Below, in pieces: positions 34,546-42,197 of a stretch of DNA of 64,000 nucleotides. The position numbers and the translations under genes are program-made. Under the pieces are notes generated by a model. It was not told the DNA's origin. It saw only the letters and a list, made by a program, of their open reading frames with translations, and made no database searches. This stretch comes from G963666535 sp963666535 (GTDB taxonomy: Bacteria > Bacillota > Clostridia > Oscillospirales > Oscillospiraceae), in NCBI GenBank assembly GCA_963666535.1, contig OY762913.1:2480001-2544000 (forward strand), in the 5' to 3' direction. The first letter of the stretch is position 1. The number at the start of each line of letters is the position of its first letter.

Positions 34546-35133
34546 ATGATGAAGCGACCCCTGCCCCGCGTGGGGCTGCGGAACATAAAGACCGCGCTGG
34601 CTGTGGTCATCTGTCTGTTGTTGTTTTTGCCTTTTTGGGCCTATGACACCGTACAGGTAACAGGGCTGTGGCAAATGGTTGGTCCCATCAACGCCTGCGT
34701 TGCCGCCATCATCTGTATGCAGTCTTCCCTATCCGACGCGCGGCATACGGCGCTGGTGCGCCTGCGCGGAACGGCGGTGGGCGGCTTGACGGGAATGCTT
34801 ATTATCACGATTATGATGTTTCTCACCCATACACTATGGATGATTCTGCTGCTGGGACTTGGCATGGTGGGTATCATTTGGTTTTGCAACTTGATTGAAA
34901 AGCCCGCCGCATCCGGAATTGCCTGCATTGTGTGCTGCATTGTGGTGTTGGCGCAGGTGGGGGAAACCACGGCCCGCTATGTGGCCGCTTTGGCCAGAAT
35001 GGGAGAAACTGCCGTGGGTATTTTAGTATCCGTGGGTGTGAACCGTTTTTTGCCGGGTACGGAACACCATGCCGAGGACACGGCGGAGAAAAAAGAACAA
35101 GACGAAAAAGCACAGGACACCCCGAAAGGATGA
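34546..35133 (+). CDS. FUSC/aromatic-acid-exporter-like membrane protein
   Basis: A 195-residue protein whose N-terminal 165 residues form about six membrane segments with the pattern of the FUSC/DUF939 family (KTALAVVICLLLF ... GLWQMVGPINACVAAIICMQ ... RLRGTAVGGLTGML). A short charged tail follows. The large C-terminal cytoplasmic domain of aromatic acid exporters is missing, so it is a short form. It is 22 nt after ybaB, behind AAGGGGGG. Its stop codon lies in the loop of the following terminator. Confidence 0.78.
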   Translation: MMKRPLPRVGLRNIKTALAVVICLLLFLPFWAYDTVQVTGLWQMVGPINACVAAIICMQSSLSDARHTALVRLRGTAVGGLTGMLIITIMMFLTHTLWMILLLGLGMVGIIWFCNLIEKPAASGIACIVCCIVVLAQVGETTARYVAALARMGETAVGILVSVGVNRFLPGTEHHAEDTAEKKEQDEKAQDTPKG

Positions 35134-35154
35134 CTTCGGGGTGTCCTGTTTTTT
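35112..35154 (+). terminator. Rho-independent terminator overlapping the FUSC gene stop
   Basis: ACAGGACACCCCGAA pairs with TTCGGGGTGTCCTGT and is followed by T6. The TGA at 35131-35133 falls in the loop, so the last codons form the left arm. It ends the SRP RNA-dnaX-ybaB-FUSC unit. Confidence 0.9.
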
Positions 35155-35271
35155 GAGGGCTATATGGGGGAGAAGTCGCGACGGAGACTCTTGCTTGGCC
35201 GGGGGCTGACCAGTGGAGATTTTTTCCCATAGGCGACATCAGGTAGGGCTTGTAGAGGCGGCAGCTCACAC

Positions 35272-35308
35272 TTGCAAATGTTGTCACACAATTGTATTAT
35301 TGTATGGC
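35272..35308 (+). promoter_or_regulatory. Promoter and operator of the MocR-type regulator gene
   Basis: TTGCAA (35272-35277) and TATTAT (35295-35300) are spaced 17 bp apart. A 26-bp inverted repeat overlaps the -10: left arm GTCACACAAT (35283-35292), 6-bp spacer, right arm ATTGTATGGC (35299-35308). The right arm is identical, and the left arm 8/10 identical, to the operator before azlC at 36713-36738. The geometry suggests autorepression by the encoded regulator. Confidence 0.7.
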
Positions 35309-35324
35309 AAAGGAGGGGAATCCC

Positions 35325-36710
35325 ATGCCCATTAATTCATTTGACGACTATCCCATGACATGGAAACCGATCCTCGACCGGGAGATTCGGCCGCTTTACC
35401 GAGCTCTGGCGGAGCAGCTGGAGCGGGATATTGCCGGAGGGGCATTGCGCCCCGGAACCAGGCTTCCACCCCAGAGGGAGCTTGCTGATTTTCTGGACAT
35501 CAATGTCAGTACCGTTTCCAAGGCGTTTAAAGTGTGTGAGCTGAAGGGACTGCTTTCCTCCACCACGGGAAGCGGCACCTTTGTCTGTTTTGATGCGCTG
35601 TCCAACGCCTATCTGCTCCAGGAAGGGAATCCGGATCGCCTGATCGACATGGGCGCCACCATGCCAGAAGACAGTGTGAATGTCCTTCTGCTGGCGCTGC
35701 TGCGGAAGATGCTGGCAGATCCAAATGCCGCCCGATGGCTGAACTATAACTGCCCGGAAGACACGGACTGGCAAAAGGACACCGCTGCGCGGCTGATCCG
35801 GAAATGCGGGTACGACGCGCCGCTGGAAAGCATTCTATTTTCCAACGGCGGACAGAACGCACTCACCGCTGTTTTGGCGGGGGCATTTCGATACGGCGAT
35901 AAAATCGGGGTGGAGCCACACACCTATCCCGGTGTGAAGACCAGTGCCGCTATGCTTGGCATCCAGCTGGTTCCCATCCGGCAGCGCGACGGAGAAATGG
36001 ACCCGGAAGCCCTGGAGACGGCCTGCAAAAACGATGACATCAAGGGCATTTATGTCATTGCCACCAATCATAACCCCACGACCCACACTCTGTCTCAAGA
36101 AGTGCGGAAAAAAATTGCAAAAATTGCGCGGGAGAGGAACATTCTCATTGTTGAAGACGGTATTTATCAGCTGCTGAACAAGCCCACGGCGGCGGTGGCC
36201 TCCTTTGCGCCGGAGCGGAGCATTTACATTCTTAGTCTTTCCAAGGCAGCCGTGCCGGGGCTGCGAATGGCGTATCTTTCTGTTCCCCAGCAGTATAAGG
36301 CTGGGATTTCCGGGGCGCTATACAACCTCAACGTTTCGGTTTCTGCCCTGATGGCCGAGCTGTCGGCCCGGATGATCGTATCGGGGCAGCTGGAGCGCAT
36401 CATGCAGGAACACAGAAAGAACACGAGAGAACGAAATCGGCTGACAGACCGCTATCTGGCAGGGTGGCAATGCTATGGCGGGGGCACCTGCATCTTCCGG
36501 TGGCTTCTTCTGCCGGAAGGGATGACCGGGACCGCATTTGAACAACAAGCCATGGAAGCAGGCGTTCAGGTCTACGCCGCCGAACGGTTCGCGGTAGGCA
36601 CGACGGTTCCCGCCTGTGCGGTGCGCCTGGCGGTGTGCACCCCCAAAAGTCTGGAAGAGCTGGAGCGGGGCCTTGTCATTTTGCGGGGATTATTGGAACG
36701 ATTAAATTGA
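35325..36710 (+). CDS. MocR-type regulator (GntR helix-turn-helix fused to aminotransferase fold)
   Basis: PLP-dependent transcription factor, 461 residues from ATG 35325 (AAAGGAGGGG upstream). An N-terminal winged helix-turn-helix (about 20-85, with LPPQRELADFLDINVSTVSKAF) is joined to a type I aminotransferase domain. NHNPTTHTLS and the PLP-lysine region ILSLSKAAVPGLRMAY (about 305) are conserved. Such proteins sense amino acids or PLP-related ligands. Identical operator arms lie over its own promoter and that of azlCD, so it very probably controls branched-chain or other amino acid efflux. Confidence 0.9.
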   Translation: MPINSFDDYPMTWKPILDREIRPLYRALAEQLERDIAGGALRPGTRLPPQRELADFLDINVSTVSKAFKVCELKGLLSSTTGSGTFVCFDALSNAYLLQEGNPDRLIDMGATMPEDSVNVLLLALLRKMLADPNAARWLNYNCPEDTDWQKDTAARLIRKCGYDAPLESILFSNGGQNALTAVLAGAFRYGDKIGVEPHTYPGVKTSAAMLGIQLVPIRQRDGEMDPEALETACKNDDIKGIYVIATNHNPTTHTLSQEVRKKIAKIARERNILIVEDGIYQLLNKPTAAVASFAPERSIYILSLSKAAVPGLRMAYLSVPQQYKAGISGALYNLNVSVSALMAELSARMIVSGQLERIMQEHRKNTRERNRLTDRYLAGWQCYGGGTCIFRWLLLPEGMTGTAFEQQAMEAGVQVYAAERFAVGTTVPACAVRLAVCTPKSLEELERGLVILRGLLERLN

Positions 36711-36712
36711 AC

Positions 36713-36758
36713 GCCATACAATTATTCCATTGTATGGCCATTGGTCTTACGCTATAAT
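36713..36758 (+). promoter_or_regulatory. azlC promoter with MocR operator
   Basis: A perfect 10-bp inverted repeat, GCCATACAAT (36713-36722) and ATTGTATGGC (36729-36738), is separated by 6 bp. The promoter is TTGTAT (36730-36735) and a perfect TATAAT (36753-36758) with 17-bp spacing, so the right arm covers the -35 box. Binding could repress, or, as for some MocR proteins, place the regulator next to polymerase for activation. Confidence 0.75.
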
Positions 36759-36793
36759 CATGGAAAACCATGATAGCGAGGGTCAGAAAAACA

Positions 36794-37510
36794 ATGAAAT
36801 CAATCCGTTTTGCAATGACACAAATTGCCCCATTCCTGTTTGAATACTTTTTTGTGGGCATGGCCGTTGGAATCCTAATGCATGAAGCGGGATACGCACC
36901 TATTTGGGTGGTGCTTTCGGGCGTATTTATTTACGCAGGCTCCATGCAGATTGTAATGGTCAGCCTGTTGACGGCGGGAACCCCGCTGCCTGCGGTTGCC
37001 ATAATGACATTTTTTGTGAACGCCCGCCATATTTTTTACGGCATCGGCTTTATTGACGAGTTCCGCAGAATCGGGCAGAGAAAGAACTCCTTCTGGAAGT
37101 ATCCCTATATGGCGCTGACGATGACGGACGAAACCTACTCTGCGCTTTGCGCCATGGAGTGCCCCCACGATATGGAACAGGAGCAGGTGGAGTTTTACGT
37201 TCTTTTTCTGGGGCACATGGCCTGGATTGCGAGCTGTGCGATTGGGGCACTGGCCGGAAATCTCATCCCCATTGACATGACCGGCATTGATTTTTCGGCC
37301 ACGGCGTTTTTTACCGCTGTGGCAGTCAATCAGTGGCGGCAGTTCCCGTCGCATATTCCGGCTGTTGCCGGGCTGGTAAGCGCCGTGCTATTTTTGGCTG
37401 TTGTGGGGGCGGACGCGTTCATCCTTCCGGCACTGGCGGCAAGCATGGTGGTGCTGATGATTTTGAAGGACCGCGTCACGCTGAGAATGGGAGCGCTGGC
37501 GCATGAATGA
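36794..37510 (+). CDS. azlC: AzlC family amino acid exporter subunit
   Basis: Large subunit of a two-component branched-chain amino acid exporter, 238 residues from ATG 36794. An upstream ATG at 36770 lies at the transcription start and is unlikely to be used. It has several hydrophobic segments and the family pattern FFVGMAVGILMHEAGY, SMQIVMVSLL and FFVNARHIFYG. It overlaps azlD by 8 nt (ATGAATGA), so the two are translationally coupled. Controlled by the MocR-type regulator by operator identity. Confidence 0.92.
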   Translation: MKSIRFAMTQIAPFLFEYFFVGMAVGILMHEAGYAPIWVVLSGVFIYAGSMQIVMVSLLTAGTPLPAVAIMTFFVNARHIFYGIGFIDEFRRIGQRKNSFWKYPYMALTMTDETYSALCAMECPHDMEQEQVEFYVLFLGHMAWIASCAIGALAGNLIPIDMTGIDFSATAFFTAVAVNQWRQFPSHIPAVAGLVSAVLFLAVVGADAFILPALAASMVVLMILKDRVTLRMGALAHE

Positions 37511-37838
37511 AGCAGTGATGACGGCGGCCACCATCGGTGTGGTGGCGTTGGTGACCTGGCTGACGCGAGGGATTCCCTATCTCTTATTTGGCGGGAAAAA
37601 AGAACTGCCACAGACGGTTCATTATTTAGGGACGGTACTTCCCGCGTCCATTATGACCGTTCTTGTGGTATACTGCCTGCGCAATACGCAATTCGCCCCG
37701 TTCCCCGGCGGACTGCCGGAACTGATTTCAGTCGCGGTGGTGATTGGAATGCAGATCTGGAAGAAAAACACCTTTCTCAGCATGTTAGCGGGAACCGCCT
37801 GCTACATGGTTCTGATTCGGACCCTGCTTCCCCTATAA
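37503..37838 (+). CDS. azlD: AzlD family amino acid exporter subunit
   Basis: Small membrane partner of AzlC, 111 residues, with about four hydrophobic segments and the conserved LTRGIPYLLFGGKKELPQTVHYLG region. The start overlaps the azlC stop. No T-tailed terminator is seen directly after it on the plus strand; the hairpin at 37918-37959 carries its T-run on the other strand. Confidence 0.9.
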   Translation: MNEAVMTAATIGVVALVTWLTRGIPYLLFGGKKELPQTVHYLGTVLPASIMTVLVVYCLRNTQFAPFPGGLPELISVAVVIGMQIWKKNTFLSMLAGTACYMVLIRTLLPL

Positions 37839-37911
37839 TGTCCACTAAACCAATGCGATTTTGGAATCGCATTTCCCGGAAGGACCGTTTCCGCCCTCCC
37901 GTGATTGCCAA

Positions 37912-37959
37912 AAAAGAGGGCACATAGAAAGGACTGTAAGCAGTCCTTTCTATGTGCCC
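37912..37959 (-). terminator. Terminator of the HD-GYP gene
   Basis: A 19-bp perfect stem, GGGCACATAGAAAGGACTG with its complement, encloses TAAG. On the minus strand it is followed by CTCTTTTTT, so it ends transcription coming from 39333; on the plus strand there is no adjacent T-run. It lies about 100 nt past the HD-GYP stop codon. Confidence 0.8.
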
Positions 37960-38058
37960 ATGAACGGTACCTTTTTACTTCAAAAATCGGAGTTCGAAAA
38001 GCGTGCTGATTCCTCACAACCCCTGGCGGTTTTTCGTTCTTGAACGATTCAGCGCGCA

Positions 38059-39333
38059 TTATACAATGGGAGCCTGCACGATGCGTTTATAGGCAGCAAC
38101 CGCATCCTCCTGCGCCTGTGCGCGCATGGTGTTAATCCTTTCATAGTTGTCCATCAGCAGTCCGACGATATGCGGGCAGATGCAGCCATCCTTGGTCAGG
38201 CCGTCCAACACGGCGATGGCCTCCTGATCAGACATGCCTTTCCGGTAAGGCCTGTCCTCCTTAATTGCCGTAAAAATATCCGCCACAGCCATCACGCGCG
38301 CGCCCAATGGGATGCTGCTTTCATCGAGGTGAAAGGGGTATCCTTCTCCATTTAATCGTTCATGGTGGAAGGAAGCCCACTTATTGATGATTTCAAAGCC
38401 CTTGATCGGCTGCAGCAAACGATAGGTATAGAACGCATGGCTTTTGATCACACTGATTTCCGATGCGTCCAGTTTATCCGGCTTTTCTAGCACGGTTCTG
38501 CTCATGGCCAGTTTTCCAAGGTCATGCAGGTTGCCGGCGATCGACATCATTTTGCACTCGTTTTCAGAATATCCGGCCAGCTGGGCCAATTTTTCGGCGG
38601 TCTTGGCAACGCCTGCGGAGTGGTTGGCGGTAAAGGGACTGCGGAAATCGATAATCTGAGCAAAGACCTTGGTCAGATCAATCAGCTCATCCATGTCTAA
38701 AAGCACGGTGTCAAACAACAGGATATCCGGGAGCGCGGACGGCGTTGGCCGATACGCAACATCGAGCCACAAGCATTCATGGGAGCTGATCTCCATGAAT
38801 GCTTCTACTGCCTCTGGCATAAACACGGTGTTCTTTTGCTGCAGGATTTTATCCTGTATTCTGCTTACCTGATCCAGAACGTTTTGCCTGCGGTCAACCT
38901 GAACGGCAATCCTGTCTGCCAAATGGAGAATATGACTTAAGTCCGGAACCGCATTTCCATGAACGGTTTTACCGTCTCGGTTTTTCCACGGCACATGGTG
39001 ATAGCGGATGATATTCGCCGCGTTTTTCAGCGGGGCAAATCCTTCGAGTAACCATGCCCCTCGGTACGCGTGATTGTCTGCCGTCATGGGTTCGCTTTCA
39101 ATCAAATCAAGTCGTTCGTTGAGGGAAAGAGCACCCACATCATGAAGAAGCCCTGCCAGCGTCAAGTCCTTTTTTTGTTCAAAAGAGAGGCCAAGCCGAT
39201 CCGCTATACTAAATGCCAGATAGGAGACCTGCTGATGATGGTCAGCAACTTCGGGGCTGATCAGATCGATCGCGTTTGTCAGGCAGACGAGCAAATCATA
39301 CATATTGATTTGTATTTGTTTTACATCGGACAT
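38059..39333 (-). CDS. HD-GYP domain protein with two HD domains
   Basis: A 424-residue protein, probably a cyclic-di-GMP phosphodiesterase. An N-terminal HD module (LLHDVGALS, about residue 60) is followed by a full HD-GYP module: HSAGVAKTAEKLA, LHDLGKLA (about 265) and the signature HHERLNGEGYPF (about 318). The order and spacing are canonical, so the second module should be catalytic; the first keeps HD but lacks a GYP motif. There is no membrane segment or sensor domain. The next gene upstream is a bacteriohemerythrin, so oxygen or redox input is possible. Confidence 0.9.
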   Translation of the reverse strand: MSDVKQIQINMYDLLVCLTNAIDLISPEVADHHQQVSYLAFSIADRLGLSFEQKKDLTLAGLLHDVGALSLNERLDLIESEPMTADNHAYRGAWLLEGFAPLKNAANIIRYHHVPWKNRDGKTVHGNAVPDLSHILHLADRIAVQVDRRQNVLDQVSRIQDKILQQKNTVFMPEAVEAFMEISSHECLWLDVAYRPTPSALPDILLFDTVLLDMDELIDLTKVFAQIIDFRSPFTANHSAGVAKTAEKLAQLAGYSENECKMMSIAGNLHDLGKLAMSRTVLEKPDKLDASEISVIKSHAFYTYRLLQPIKGFEIINKWASFHHERLNGEGYPFHLDESSIPLGARVMAVADIFTAIKEDRPYRKGMSDQEAIAVLDGLTKDGCICPHIVGLLMDNYERINTMRAQAQEDAVAAYKRIVQAPIV

Positions 39334-39426
39334 TTTTATTTCCTTTTTTATGCTGTATTCTACTGTTTATCGCGATGGCATGCCATATTGGGCTTCAAAG
39401 AAAACATGGTTCATGCTTGCCGCTGT

Positions 39427-39816
39427 TTACTTAACGTAGTTTTTTAGCTCTTTATCAACCTTCATAATATGATTGATCAGCCAGTCGGATATTACCTGAT
39501 TGATATGAATGACCATGGGGATGGTGGCCCCCGAGGCGGTCATCTCCTGTTTCAGCTTGGCGATTTGACCGATAAAATCGGTATGCAGGGCTTTGTGCTG
39601 CTGGTATTTTGGGTATTGGATCGCCTGCTGAATCTTTTCCTCCTCGGAAAAGTGCTTGATGGTATAGGATTCAAGGAAATCAAGTACTTTCAGCGCCTCT
39701 TCAGCACCCTTCCCGTGGGAGCAGGCATCATAAAGCTCGTCTATTTTATCGCATAGCTGCTTGTGCTGACGGTCTATCTCTGGAATCCCCACTGAAAAAT
39801 AATCCTTCCATGTCAT
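39427..39816 (-). CDS. Bacteriohemerythrin
   Basis: Di-iron oxygen-binding four-helix bundle, 129 residues. The ligand set is complete: His in EIDRQHKQL, HFSEEE, HKALHTDF and HINQVISDW with Asp/His near the end. Function in anaerobes: oxygen sensing, delivery or scavenging. It lies 93 nt upstream of the HD-GYP gene on the same strand with its own ribosome site (AGAGGAAA), so the two may be co-expressed. Confidence 0.92.
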   Translation of the reverse strand: MTWKDYFSVGIPEIDRQHKQLCDKIDELYDACSHGKGAEEALKVLDFLESYTIKHFSEEEKIQQAIQYPKYQQHKALHTDFIGQIAKLKQEMTASGATIPMVIHINQVISDWLINHIMKVDKELKNYVK

Positions 39817-40027
39817 CGTAATTTCCTCTTTTCGTTTTGTGATTTTGTTCAGTTCTAAAAAACATTAAAATCTTACTAAACAGTATATCGGCTGATTATG
39901 TTCTTTGTTTACCGGTAATTTAAATCAAATAAAAGGGAGCCAAGTGATCCATGCATGTTCTCTTACGTTTTCACCGCGAAAGCGCGCTCCCCTTTCACCG
40001 ACATAGCCGGTGGTTGCTTTGCGTACT

Positions 40028-40061
40028 AAAAAAGGACTGCTGCATTGTTTTGCAGCAGTCC
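40028..40061 (-). terminator. Terminator after the acyl-CoA ligase gene
   Basis: GGACTGCTGCA pairs with TGCAGCAGTCC (40034-40044/40051-40061). On the minus strand it begins a few bases after the ligase stop codon and ends in T6. The arms resemble those at 37918-37959. Confidence 0.85.
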
Positions 40062-40067
40062 TCTTTT

Positions 40068-41702
40068 TTAGCTTTCGTTCTGCGCCGCCACCAGGCCAAC
40101 CGCGCCGTAAATCTCACGCAGCTTTGGCTTTTCAATCTTGCCGGTTGGATTGCGCGGCACATCGGCAAAAATGATTTTGCGGGGGCGCTTATATTTGGGC
40201 AGTTTTTGACAGAAATCGTTTACCTCGTCCTCTGTGCAGGTGAACCCTTCCTTAATCGCAATGATGGCGGCGGAGATTTCGCCCAGCCGCTTGTCGGCAA
40301 GACCGATGACTGCAACATCCTTCACCGGCTGGAACCCGTGGAGGAAATCCTCGATCTGCACGGGATAGATATTTTCGCCGCCGGAAATGATCACGTCCTT
40401 TTTGCGGTCGACCAGGAAATAAAAGCCGTCTTCGTCCTGCATGGCCATATCGCCCGTGTACAGCCATCCGTCGCCCAGCACCTGAGCCGTTGCGTCCGGG
40501 TCGTTATAGTAGCAGGTCATCACGCCGGGGCCCTTGACCGCCAGTTCGCCCACCTCTCCCCGTTCCACGGTTTTGCGGCACTCGTCCACAATTTTGACCT
40601 GCCAGCCAAACCCGGGTACGCCGATGGCGCCGACCTTATGAATGTTCTCCACACCCAGATGGACGCAGCCGGGGCCGATGGATTCGGACAGACCGTAATT
40701 GGTGTCGTACTGATGGTGGGGAAAATAGCTCTTCCAATGCCTGATCAGGCTTTGCGGAACTGGCTGAGCACCGATGTGCATGAGCCGCCACTGGTCAAGC
40801 TGATACTCCTCGACCTTTATCTCCCCCCGATCCAGCGCATCCAGAATATCCTGCGCCCAAGGCACCAACAGCCACGCGATGGTGCAGCGCTCCATGGAAA
40901 TGGCAGACAGGACAGCCTCCGGCCGCGTCCCCTTGAGCAGTACGGCGCGGCTGCCGGAAATGAGGCTGCCAAACCAGTGCATCTTCGCGCCGGTATGATA
41001 CAGCGGCGGGATGCAGAGGAACACATCGTCCCGCGTTTGCCCGTGGTGCTTCTGCTCCACCCGGGCGGCGTGCATCAGGGATTGATGCTTATGCAAGATG
41101 GCCTTGGGGAACCCGGTGGTACCCGAAGAAAAGTAAATCGCGGCATCGTCGTCATCGTCAATGCGGATGAGAGGATCGCGACTGGAGCAGTTCATGGTAA
41201 GGGTGGTATAATCCTCGGCAAAGGTGGGACAGTTTGCCCCCATGTAAAATAACAGACGATTCTTGGAAATACGATCCGCAATTTCCTCTACACGTCCGAT
41301 AAATTCCGGGCCGAATACCAGCACGTCCACCTCGGCCAGATCAACGCAGTACGCAATCTCATCCGCCGCATAGCGAAAATTCAGCGGTACCGCCAGCGCA
41401 CCGGTTTTCAGCACCCCAAAATAGATGGGCAGCCATTCCAGACAGTTCATCAGCAAAATGCCTACTTTGTCGCCCTTTTTGATTCCGCGCTCCAGCAAGA
41501 GGTGGGCAAAGCGGTTGGCCTTTTCATTAAAGACGTGCCAGCTGATCTCACAGCGGTAAGGGCCGGTAGGCGCGGGCTGGATCAGATCATATTCCTTCCA
41601 TGTGGTCCGTCGGGTATCCTTTTGCTCCGGATTGAGCTCCACCAGAGCCACATCATCACCATAGAGCTTGCAGTTTCGCTCCAGCAGATCTGTAATCGGC
41701 AT
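40068..41702 (-). CDS. AMP-forming acyl-CoA ligase (ANL family)
   Basis: Activates a carboxylic acid to its CoA thioester via an acyl-adenylate, 544 residues from ATG 41702. Motifs are YFSSGTTGFPKA (phosphate loop, about 195), YGLSESIG (about 335), GDMAMQDEDGFYF (Asp near 420) and the C-terminal catalytic Lys in NPTGKIEK (about 525). Substrate is not evident; long-chain fatty acids or aryl acids are both possible. It is divergent from the ior-paaK operon and its promoter has a half-site resembling that operon's motif, which favours an aryl acid. Confidence 0.85.
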   Translation of the reverse strand: MPITDLLERNCKLYGDDVALVELNPEQKDTRRTTWKEYDLIQPAPTGPYRCEISWHVFNEKANRFAHLLLERGIKKGDKVGILLMNCLEWLPIYFGVLKTGALAVPLNFRYAADEIAYCVDLAEVDVLVFGPEFIGRVEEIADRISKNRLLFYMGANCPTFAEDYTTLTMNCSSRDPLIRIDDDDDAAIYFSSGTTGFPKAILHKHQSLMHAARVEQKHHGQTRDDVFLCIPPLYHTGAKMHWFGSLISGSRAVLLKGTRPEAVLSAISMERCTIAWLLVPWAQDILDALDRGEIKVEEYQLDQWRLMHIGAQPVPQSLIRHWKSYFPHHQYDTNYGLSESIGPGCVHLGVENIHKVGAIGVPGFGWQVKIVDECRKTVERGEVGELAVKGPGVMTCYYNDPDATAQVLGDGWLYTGDMAMQDEDGFYFLVDRKKDVIISGGENIYPVQIEDFLHGFQPVKDVAVIGLADKRLGEISAAIIAIKEGFTCTEDEVNDFCQKLPKYKRPRKIIFADVPRNPTGKIEKPKLREIYGAVGLVAAQNES

Positions 41703-41741
41703 GGTCAATATCCCTCTCTTTTACGCTTTTGTGCTTTTATT

Positions 41742-41781
41742 CATTAAAGTATAATATACGCTTCTGCCATATGCTTGTCAA
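41742..41781 (-). promoter_or_regulatory. Promoter of the acyl-CoA ligase gene
   Basis: On the minus strand, a perfect TTGACA (41776-41781) and TATATT (41753-41758) are spaced 17 bp apart. Directly after the -10 lies ACTTTAATG (41742-41750), similar to the half-site ACTTTAACG in the two 26-bp motifs at 18627 and 41823. Confidence 0.6.
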
Positions 41782-41817
41782 TTCTTTTCCTTTTTTCGAT
41801 TTTGTTCGAATTATGCC

Positions 41818-41848
41818 TTTACACTTTAACGCTTTAGGTGATAAAATA
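41818..41848 (+). promoter_or_regulatory. Promoter and candidate operator of the TrpR-like/ior operon
   Basis: TTTACA (41818-41823) and TAAAAT (41842-41847) are spaced 18 bp apart. The spacer and -10 hold a 26-bp motif (41823-41848) starting ACTTTAACGCTTT, identical in 13 bases to the motif in the sodium symporter promoter, and ending in GATAAAA-like sequence at both sites. Confidence 0.5.
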
Positions 41849-41878
41849 TTCTGTAATAAAGGCAAAGGGGGCCATTCT

Positions 41879-42190
41879 ATGAAACTTCCGGAGAAAGCGC
41901 CCAGCATGAGACTTTATAAGCGCATTCTGGACCTAACCGATGTAGACGAGTGCTATCGTTTTTTTCAGGATCTCTGCTCCATGACGGAGATTCGTGCCAT
42001 GGAACAGCGCTTTGAGGTTGCCACCATGCTGCGCCACGGCGCCGTATACAGCGACATTTTGGACGCAACAGGAACCAGCAGCGCCACGATCAGCCGGGTA
42101 GGCCGCGCGCTGAACTACGGAACAGGTGCGCTTTCCTCCCTTTTGGACCGGGAAAGCGCCGATTTGGCAAATCAACAAGATAAGGACTGA
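41879..42190 (+). CDS. TrpR/YerC family transcriptional regulator
   Basis: A 103-residue all-helical DNA-binding protein of the TrpR superfamily, YerC/YecD group, with the reader helices in YSDILDATGTSSATISRVGRALN (about 60-82). ATG 41879 follows AAAGGGGG. It heads an operon of aryl-pyruvate metabolism, which suggests it senses an aromatic amino or keto acid. The 26-bp motif over its own promoter is a candidate binding site, but TrpR-like recognition of that motif is not established. Confidence 0.88.
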   Translation: MKLPEKAPSMRLYKRILDLTDVDECYRFFQDLCSMTEIRAMEQRFEVATMLRHGAVYSDILDATGTSSATISRVGRALNYGTGALSSLLDRESADLANQQDKD

Positions 42191-42197
42191 GGTACCA

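Noticed and set aside
39951..41252. 433-codon open frame on the plus strand opposite the acyl-CoA ligase
   Set aside because: It is a shadow of a well-supported ANL enzyme in the same bases, with no ribosome site and no recognisable protein pattern.
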